DNA of 64,000 nt from Dryomyza anilis (taxonomy: Eukaryota > Arthropoda > Insecta > Diptera > Dryomyzidae): the NCBI GenBank assembly GCA_951804985.1, contig OX638131.1, forward strand, positions 5,060,630 through 5,124,629, given 5' to 3'. Below are positions 56,961 through 64,000 of this stretch, piece after piece (within the stretch, counting starts at the first letter, position 1; the number at the start of each line of letters is the position of its first letter). The position numbers and the translations under genes are program-made. The notes under the pieces were generated by a model that worked only from the letters and a program-made list of their open reading frames with translations, was not told where the DNA came from and made no database searches.

Positions 56961-57959
56961 AAATTTTGCTCGTATTACTTTAATTAAGACGCTATTAATT
57001 TCTTCAACATCCGGTTTGGTTATTTTCTTTAATTGTCAAAGAAAGTACATTAGCACGTGCTGTAAATACTTAAATTATGTTAAACAGTGGAATTTAAAAC
57101 TCACCAAAAAAACAAAAAAATAAAATTAGGTGGCAACACGCAATGAGTGGCCACTTCTCAAGCATACAACACAACACATGACTGAGAAGGTCAAGTGGGT
57201 TGGCTGCTTTGAATTAATGGTCACTTAAGTCAGACATGTAAATGAAAGACTAAAATTGTATTTTATATTGACAGAAAACTTCCGTTCCGTTTGGAGCATA
57301 CATATTACATATTTATGTAGGTGTCAAGCCTCTGATTTGTAGCCTAAAGTTTAAGTAGATTCTTTTTCTAATATCCGCTTATTTTCTGTACATAATCTTC
57401 TTAAAATCTTTGGAGACTTTTGTACAAGTTCTATTGTGTGCACATCATGCTGACAAAATGTGAACAGCATTTTAGATCTTTAAGAGATTTTGTAACAAGT
57501 ATAATATAATAAATGTACACATAATACAAACAAATACCATAACAAATTGCGCAAACATGATTTTTATAAATTTTTTGGCAATTTATTATTTATCAGTCTC
57601 GAAAAAAAAACAATGTATAATACTTTTTGCTAGTCATGGTTGTCAGTTAGGACATTGGCTTCTATCACTTGAAGCGTATCACATCACAATTTATGGCATT
57701 AATTTTTAAAAATAATTTAATAATAGACTATCACTTTTAACACGATTAAAAAAATATATTAGATGAAAGAAATTTTTCTTTAAAAATGCTAGTGGTTTTT
57801 TCAAAAAATTTAATATAAAACTATTAGAGATTTTGATCGGTGTTATATATGAAAACGGAATACTGATTAATTATATTAGCTGAAACTATAATTAAAAATT
57901 TATTATTTGCAACAAGTATGCAAACATTCAATAACTATAAATATACTTACAGCAAATGT
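56961..57959. other. AT-rich stretch, nothing recognised
   Basis: 57120-57250 is less AT-rich with AATGAGTGGCCACTTCTCAA. No exon or RNA gene supported. Confidence 0.4.
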
Positions 57960-58530
57960 GCCACAAAAATAATATATTTTATTGATTTCAAAACACTACT
58001 CAACAAATTGATAAAACATGAACATTACATACATCAATTCTATATAATTCGCGGACGCTGATTTTGACTGCATACCCAGTTTTTGCTACTTTGCAACATT
58101 TTTAAGTAAAATTGCTATCGACATTTTACACACTTTTCAGCCACTTTTTAGAATAAAAAAAAGACAGTACCTTACACAACTAGTTTTCCAAAAACTATAA
58201 GTGTAATTTTTCTTTTAATTGTCAAGACTAATTACAATATATTAACATATACTAATTTTTTAATATGTGTTTAAGATATTTGAATCTAAACTAAAAAAAA
58301 ATTGGAATTTTTTAGACTATTTTTCGACGATTTTTTTAGCATTGTAGGACTAATAATTATTTAAAAATGTTATTTAAGTTATGCAGAGCAAAGTTAAAAC
58401 TAACTATGAAAATTACTAACTTTTCATTATCGGTTCTTCTTTTTAAAATATGTTCTATCAACATAGTTTTCGAATTTAATTTTAAATTTATGATTTAACA
58501 TGGTATAATTCTAATCAGGGACTAACTTCC
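57960..58530 (+). mobile_element. Family 5 element, copy C
   Basis: AACACTACTCAACAAATTGA, GCTGATTTTGACTGCATACC, TTTCAGCCACTTTTTAGAAT, TTTTAATTGTCAAGACTAAT and AATCAGGGACTAACTTCCGT are in the inverse order of 10130-10740. No frame. Confidence 0.7.
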
Positions 58531-59435
58531 GTTATAATATAGTGTTCTATTCTGGTAAATAAGATGCATAGTTCAAAGTAACGATAAAACTTTACTAACT
58601 TTTTTAAAATTAAACAATTAAATTAAATATAAATTACTAACGGTTCTAATTAATAAAATGAACAACACAGTGTTTGTCAATAAATGTAAAACTTTAAAAT
58701 ATTGGTTACAAATAAAATAGATTACATAAATGATACATATATGTTACAAAGGGGATTTCCTCTATGTTCAATTATTGTTATATATTTGTTTGTTATATTT
58801 GTTACAAATATGCCACATAAAGGTTGCATTTCTGTAACATTTATATGAAACATTAGCTTACAAAGAAACTACATAAATCTAAAACAAAGTTTATGCATAA
58901 ATAATATGCATATCTGCACAAATGTATTTTAAGTTCCCTCTGCAAAATATACACTGCTGCACTCTACAGTATTTAGTGCATTTCAATGACAGTCGACAGT
59001 ATTATAGTGAAACTGCTCCAGCGACTACACTTCACTGCAGTATTTGTTTCATTGGTGTCATTGACACTACAATAGATTTTTTTAAGGCATTCATTGTTTT
59101 GAAAAACAAAACCAAATGACACTACTGTTGATGAACATGAAACGAATACAGTAAGTACAGCGAGTGAGTGCAACAAGTAACGAGTGATAAAACGAACATT
59201 GAAAACAACAACAAATCGTCTGCTCGGCGTTCGACGGCAGTAATGTTGTTGTCGGTATTTATGTGTTTATAAAAAAATACAACAAACATTTAAAATATTC
59301 TTAAAAAAATTACAAAAAGAAATTTGTACGACCAATGCGTTGTATTGGTCGAATATCTATTTATCAAAATTAAATAATTAAATAATTCAAAAAATTAAAT
59401 AATGAAAATATGTTGTTCGATAAATAAATTACTTA
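58531..59435. other. Intronic stretch with GTTACA-rich words and a balanced patch
   Basis: 58730-58880 repeats TATATGTTACAAA-like words, as 60620-60800 does. 58970-59240 has balanced composition with GTGTCATTGACAC, a near-perfect palindrome, at about 59055. Opposite-strand frames of 65-67 codons overlap and are unsupported. Confidence 0.4.
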
Positions 59436-60365
59436 ACACTGCGTCTCCACTAGCCAGATCTTTTGTTCATGTTTATGGCAGACAAATATTTTTATATCGA
59501 CAAAAACGATATGGTCCAATTATGTCACAACATTTTTTTGAAAAACTTTTATTTTGCACTCGCGCCACGCTGTATCACTGATATTAACACTGCAAATTTA
59601 TTAAATAAATTAGTTGAACGTTATTCGAAATTTAAAATTGATGGATTAAAAATGTGTAATGCTTGGTTTTCACTATGTCATTTTGTGTCAGTTTCATGTT
59701 CGAAAATATCTCAAATTTGTTGTTTTTCGATATCGCAAAGTTCTAAAAATATGCCAACATGTTGGCATTTTGATATCGACTGACATGGTTAATGAACATT
59801 TCAATTTAGTACAGTTTCTGCGTCGCAATCATAATGTAAAAAAAACAAATATGACACAAACTGACTAGGCATAAGTAATTATTTAGATTTGAATTTATTT
59901 CGAAACGTCAAGTCACTTTATGGGGATATATCAGTCATACCATAAGGTTTGACATTTATGACAAGACATGTAGTGTCTCTACAATACATTTTGATCGTAC
60001 AACATAAACATTTCCATAAATTATGGCTAGTGGAGGCACCATCTAATATAAAGTATAGTAAAAATGATAAAAAACATAAAATACATTCAGTGCCTAAGCA
60101 GTTCATTTGAATTTTTATTGGACATCATTACAAAACTCTTAACTACAACTACGTCTTGTTTGTGTTTTGTTTTGACACTACTTGTGCATTCATATGATTT
60201 GCAAGCATAGAGTCGGTGACAATGAATGTTTTGAAATAAAATGAATGTCTTGAAGTGGGTTTCAAAGTGGGTTTCATTTATTGCCAGACATGCAGTGTCT
60301 CCACAATACATTTTGATCGTACAACACATTTCCATAAATTATGGCTAGTGGAGACACCATCTAAT
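59436..60365. mobile_element. Candidate element with GTCTCCACTAGCCA ends
   Basis: GCGTCTCCACTAGCCAGATC at 59442 and its inverse ATGGCTAGTGGAGACACCAT at 60340; another inverse copy, ATGGCTAGTGGAGGCACCAT, is at 60022. A 106-codon + frame (59463-59783) and a 69-codon frame beside it lie inside; they start immediately after the end motif. They could be remnants of an element protein, but no domain was recognised. Confidence 0.55.
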
Positions 60366-60585
60366 AGAAAGTATAGTAAAAATGATAAAAAACATAAAAT
60401 GACTGTGCATTTCAGTGTTTGAATAGAACTCTTCACTACAACTACGTCTTGTTTGTGTTTTCTTTTGACACTACTTGTGCTTTGTTGTTGTGAGCAACAC
60501 ATTCATTTGTTTTCAAGCATAAAGTTGGCGACAATGAATGTTTTGAAATAAAATGTCTTGAATGTCTTGAAGTGGGTTTCAAATG
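59930..60585. repeat. Tandem duplication, about 320-335-bp period
   Basis: ACAATACATTTTGATCGTAC occurs at 59980 and 60303; both copies run through GATAAAAAACATAAAAT, CTACAACTACGTCTTGTTTG and AATGTTTTGAAATAAAATG. Indels near TTCAGTGCCTAAGCAG distinguish them. The duplication includes the right end of the element above, so that element now has two right ends. Confidence 0.88.
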
Positions 60586-61020
60586 CATTTGTTAGACATC
60601 TGCACAAATGCATTTGAAACCCACATATGTTATATATTGGTTACATTTAGGTTACATTTGTCACATGTTATATATAATGATTTAATATATAGGTTATATA
60701 ACATAATATGTTTATAAATAGTTTTCAATTGGTTTATTACAAAAATTCTAACAGTTCCAAAAGTGACACAAAAGTGACACAGAGGTTAGACACAGGTTAC
60801 ACACAGTTTACATCTTCACTGTGCCATAATTGTGCAAATATTTAGCTCTATTAAATGCAACTATTAATCTAAATATCACTAATTATACTCTCATTATTTG
60901 CCATTGTTACCAATTGAAAACTTTCACTTAAATCTGACTGACTGACTGCACTGCAGCAAATCGAGTGCATTTTTATTTTGTATTTATTATTTTTGCTTTA
61001 AGTTAATTTTTTTTCTTTCT
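60586..61020. other. Intronic stretch with GGTTACA words
   Basis: TTGGTTACATTTAGGTTACA near 60635 and AGGTTAGACACAGGTTACAC near 60784. At 60940 CTGACTGACTGCACTGCAGC begins the less AT-rich approach to the next candidate promoter. Confidence 0.4.
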
Positions 61021-61079
61021 TTTAAATTGTTATCAAACATTAAACTCGGCTGGCTCTTTGATTCTCAACACCGCCGTGT

Positions 61080-61100
61080 GGTCGTTCAGTCTGTCCGTTC
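61080..61100 (+). promoter_or_regulatory. Candidate TATA-less promoter
   Basis: TTCAGTCTGTCCG at 61085 matches the arthropod initiator TCAGTYT (A at 61088) in a locally GC-rich island. No TATA is seen 30 bp upstream and no clear DPE. It would give a 162-nt leader before the ATG at 61250. Confidence 0.45.
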
Positions 61101-61249
61101 GACTGTCTTCATGATTTGTATAGCTTTTGTTTTTTGTGGATGCCTCTTTCGCCGGCGATCAATCGTGTTGATCGCATTTTCAACGTGTGGCTTTGGTGCA
61201 GTTGATTGATCATGTGTTGGGTTTCATACCACGGCACAAAGTAGTCAAA

Positions 61250-61289
61250 ATGAATTTGCATATGAAGCAGCAGATTATGTGGCTGAAGG
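61250..61289 (+). CDS. Candidate short alternative first coding exon
   Basis: ATG at 61250 has the good fly context TCAAAATGA. The frame reads MNLHMKQQIMWLK, then one base before AGG|GTAGGC at 61290. Phase 1 equals that of the 48140-48234 exon, so both could join the same next exon, giving an isoform without the long Ser/Gln-rich region. The upstream leader contains one 60-codon open frame that does not overlap in phase. The donor is not the strongest consensus. A different gene starting here is the main alternative. Confidence 0.45.
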
Positions 61290-62452
61290 GTAGGCTTTAG
61301 TTTTTTTTCTTCTTTCTTTTTTGAAATTCGTTGTTATTATTAACAATTTTTGTGATCTGCATTTTGATCGCTTTTGTTGAGCTTTCAAGTGTTTTAAATT
61401 TGCGTATTGCACTCGAGGATACCTAGGGTTTGAATAGAGAAATAGAAGAAAATTGGCTGCCTATGGCACTCGAAGTCACTGAGTAGAGTTATTATAATTT
61501 AATATTTAAATTAGGGTGAAAGGGAAAGTGCTCATCTGATATTTGAGTTAATTTTCCACCGTTTCGATAAACACTTGAGGTATTTTAAGATATGCGAAGG
61601 CTTTTTAATTTGAGTTACTTTAAATAAATATTATTTATCTACAGCAAAAATAACTCGAGGGCATAGAAAATACTATGAGAGCATTGAAATTACTATGATA
61701 GACTTTGAAATCATTTCAAGTGCTTACAAAAATACTTGAGGGCATTAAATACCCCCCATTAGTAAATATTTGAAATTTATTTGTAGTAATTAAATTAAGT
61801 TTTTAATGCTCTGCATAATATTTACCTTATTTTAATTAGTTCCTTTCGTTTGCCGCAAGTATTCTTCGTTTTGGTATTTCTTTTCGCCTTTTTGTAAATT
61901 CCAGCAAAAGGCCCCAGCTATTGTGTATTTTTACCTGCTTTTCTGTTACCTTCTCATTGTGCGCAGCATTCCTGACTTTTTTTCTTGCAACACTTGCGCA
62001 AATTTATTATTTTTTTTTTTGCTAAAACTTTTCAAAGCATTTTTTGCTTTTGCTCCATAGACTGCTAAAAGAAAAGAAAAATTATAAAAAATATACCTCA
62101 CATTATTACGAAAACCAACGTGGTGTAAACAGCTTCTTAGTCGTTGGTGGCTGGCAACGCGTTACGTTACGCCAGACCCCCATTGTTTGAGCCGCGTTAA
62201 TACACGCTGTATTAAATTAGAGACGGTCTAAGTATTGTATGCAAAAATTTGCCAGCACTGGGTTGATGTGAAAATTCAACAAAACAACGCCATAATTTGC
62301 TCAAAGTCGGCCGGAAATTATAACAAAAAAAAAACTGAAAAATTTCACATAAAATTTAAATAATTAGTGCAACATATATCAGTTGAACATAAATTAAGAT
62401 AATGATGCTTATTAATTTTTAAAATTGTTTGCAATTATTTGAAAAATCTATT
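61290..62452. other. Intronic stretch, islands of balanced composition
   Basis: 61620-61760 repeats CTTGAGGGCATTGAAATTAC-like words (ACTCGAGGGCATAG at 61651, TACTTGAGGGCATTAA at 61733). 62110-62230 is GC-richer (GCGTTACGTTACGCCAGACC). No exon. Confidence 0.4.
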
Positions 62453-62780
62453 ATGTCTGCCGCACAAAAGAAGTCACAACGATCGCATGTCATTTACAGT
62501 GTTGTAAAACGTGAACTGAGCAACACTTGCTGTAGTATTCGCCACTTAATCGGCGGCTCATACTCGCCGACGGCCATGGAAATGCGCTGCAATCAGCCAA
62601 AATGCTGCAGCATACCTCGAGGGTCCAGCACGGCGACACGGCGTCAAAGTTGTAGCCAATTAATGAGTTGTGTGTGGAAAATCAATAATACGTCAGCCGT
62701 AATGACGTCGACGCAAAGTTGTTGTCACAACGCGGAAATTACAAAACGTGGGAATCGAACAAAACGTGACCATGAAGATG
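62453..62780 (+). CDS. Low-confidence alternative first coding exon
   Basis: From ATG 62453 (context TATTATGTC, weak) 109 codons are open to GATG|GTAATC at 62781, again phase 1. Base composition is nearer to coding than the surroundings. The peptide begins MSAAQKKSQRSHVIYSVVKR and has several Cys (CCS repeated three times) and a basic tail; no domain was recognised. The frame can be read upstream only to a TTG at 62429. TCAGTT at 62379 is a possible initiator. It could also be an enhancer island open by chance. Confidence 0.3.
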
Positions 62781-63009
62781 GTAATCGTTGAAATTATCAT
62801 TATGTTTTTTAAAAAATTCCATTTAGTATGAGTATCATTTTGACATTTAGTCTAACATTATAGAGAAAGCGTAGTTAATCGTTTGAAGATATCAGAACAC
62901 TTCATGTCTTGTATCACTTTGGAACCGGTTGTTTTCAGTTCAACTTTTCAATTTTATGTTTTTGAGATAAATGCATCGTAGTTGCTGTTTTTGTAGATTT
63001 TTGTCATTT
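62781..63009. other. AT-rich stretch, nothing recognised
   Basis: No feature between the candidate exon and the next MITE. Confidence 0.4.
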
Positions 63010-63236
63010 TTGACATACCATTAAATTAATAGTTTTTACTATTGAAATTAGTCAATAGAATATTTGTCCGATAAACTATTAACTCAATCGGTGAATCCTA
63101 TTAAATACTACAAAATACTATAACATTTATTTGAGTTTGTATGAAAATATTTATTATTTGTATACTATTAATTCAATAACTGTCCTATTGACAAATTTTA
63201 ATGGGATTTTATAATTTTTTTTTCTGAGTGTAGTAT
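63010..63236. mobile_element. Family 8 MITE, copy D
   Basis: ACTATTGAAATTAGTCAATA at the left, TAACTGTCCTATTGACAAAT then TTTTTTCTGAGTGTA at the right. The right end is kept; the left TACAC terminus is lost. Confidence 0.75.
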
Positions 63237-63542
63237 TATGTTCTAGAAAAGTTAATTTTTTGGACGCTTTATACTTAAAATCATTACTAGTTCGAACTGT
63301 TTAATGTTTTACGAAATTTTAAATTTAAATTGATATTGAGTTATATTTAATTATAAATTCTTGCCGGAATAAATTGCCCCGTATAGTTTTATGGCCGACA
63401 CAATTATTTCCGAAGACAATTCTTCCTCGAGACAATTATTTCCGTAGACATTTATTCCACGATAGAACTTTAAATAATGCTCAAAGATAATTTTTTCCTG
63501 TATAATTCTTTGCCGGCATAATTCAAACCTAAAATATTTACA
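63237..63542. other. Stretch with CCGAAGACAATTCTTCC-like words
   Basis: ATTATTTCCGAAGACAATTC, CGAGACAATTATTTCCGTAG and CGGCATAATTC at 63403-63516 form three or four diverged repeats of about 30-40 bp. Similar words (CGAGATAATTCTTCACTACG) lie at 33038. Confidence 0.55.
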
Positions 63543-63763
63543 CTACACTCATATACCATAAAAATATAGTGTTTACTATTGCAATTAGTCAATGCGATAA
63601 ACTATTAATGTATTTGGAAAATCCCATTAAATCTATAAAATTATTTTTCAGTTTGTATGAATTTTTTTTTTTTTTTTGTATACTATTAAATCAATAACTG
63701 TCCTATTGACAATAGGATTTTATATTTGAATAGGATTTTATGAGATTTGACAATTGAGTGTAG
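63543..63763. mobile_element. Family 8 MITE, copy E
   Basis: CTACACTCATATACC at the left and the inverse CAATTGAGTGTAG at the right, with GCAATTAGTCAAT and AACTGTCCTATTGACAATAG inside. It has an ACACTCA rather than ACACCCA end, like copy D, so it is a subfamily. Confidence 0.82.
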
Positions 63764-64000
63764 ACAACAAATGCAGGCCTTTTTTATTTATGATTTTCCT
63801 TCCGATAGACTTCGAGATTATTATCACAACCTCATACACACTTTTTCATATTGCCATACTTTTTGAGTTACACGTATAATTGAGGCTACCAACTGTATAG
63901 TTTTTGGAAAGGCAGTACTCCTTTTCAATATGCTTTTCTAATAAAATAACCCAAATTCTAATTTGTCCTTCTGTTATGAATTATTTTTTTTTGTAATTAC
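63764..64000. other. AT-rich window end, nothing recognised
   Basis: No feature supported. Confidence 0.4.

Larger units (their letters stand above)
48235..64000 (+). other. Following intron, open at the right edge, with candidate alternative starts
   Basis: After the GTAAGT donor at 48235 no in-phase exon with good acceptor and donor signals was recognised up to the window end, so this intron is probably longer than 15.7 kb. It holds repeats plus three islands of higher G+C (about 52.3-52.8, 61.0-61.3 and 62.4-62.8 kb) that look like promoter or first-exon material rather than internal exons. An unrelated nested gene cannot be excluded. Confidence 0.5.

Overview
This window reads as nuclear DNA of a higher (brachyceran, probably schizophoran) fly. 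The evidence is a long exon with CAG/CAA-encoded glutamine tracts and fly-like codon use (roughly half G+C), set in introns of roughly one quarter to one third G+C; TCAGT-type arthropod initiators; and dense short inverted-repeat elements (MITEs), a tRNA-derived SINE family and a solo LTR. I cannot tell Tephritidae from Calliphoridae or Muscidae by eye. There are no bacterial genes, CRISPR arrays or operons.

Gene content is small. One gene on the + strand dominates. The end of a very long coding exon occupies positions 1-2994; the reading frame is already open at base 2, so its start lies upstream. Its donor is at 2995. A 95-nt coding exon at 48140-48234 continues it in exact phase, giving an intron of about 45.1 kb. 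The following intron leaves the window. The protein is large, Ser/Gln-rich and mostly disordered, with a basic C-terminal part; I do not recognise its name. Three downstream segments look like alternative starts of the same or a following transcript: a TATA-like/Inr promoter with a probable non-coding first exon (52552-53089), a short ATG exon (61250-61289), and a less certain ATG exon (62453-62780). Both ATG exons end in phase 1, the same phase as the 48140-48234 exon, so all could splice to one shared exon beyond the window.

The rest is intronic or intergenic repeat mosaic. Main items: three copies of one tRNA-like SINE (9769, 21873, 27318), two with target-site duplications; several MITE families with visible terminal inverted repeats; tandem arrays with units of about 115 bp (16.6 kb), 162-184 bp (18.7 kb), 182 bp (42.5 kb) and 208 bp (53.6 kb); and, at 35.2-40.6 kb, two arrays of about 2.0 and 1.7 kb of the same 19-bp unit in opposite orientations, flanking about 1.7 kb of mostly unique DNA. 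At 47404-47949 lies an intact solo LTR with ATAT target duplications whose promoter-proximal half carries GAA motifs spaced exactly 10 bp apart, including a perfect GAAnnTTCnnGAA heat-shock element.

The best leads are the heat-shock-like LTR, the giant inverted 19-bp array pair, and the set of phase-matched alternative starts. No complete new enzymatic or defence system is visible.
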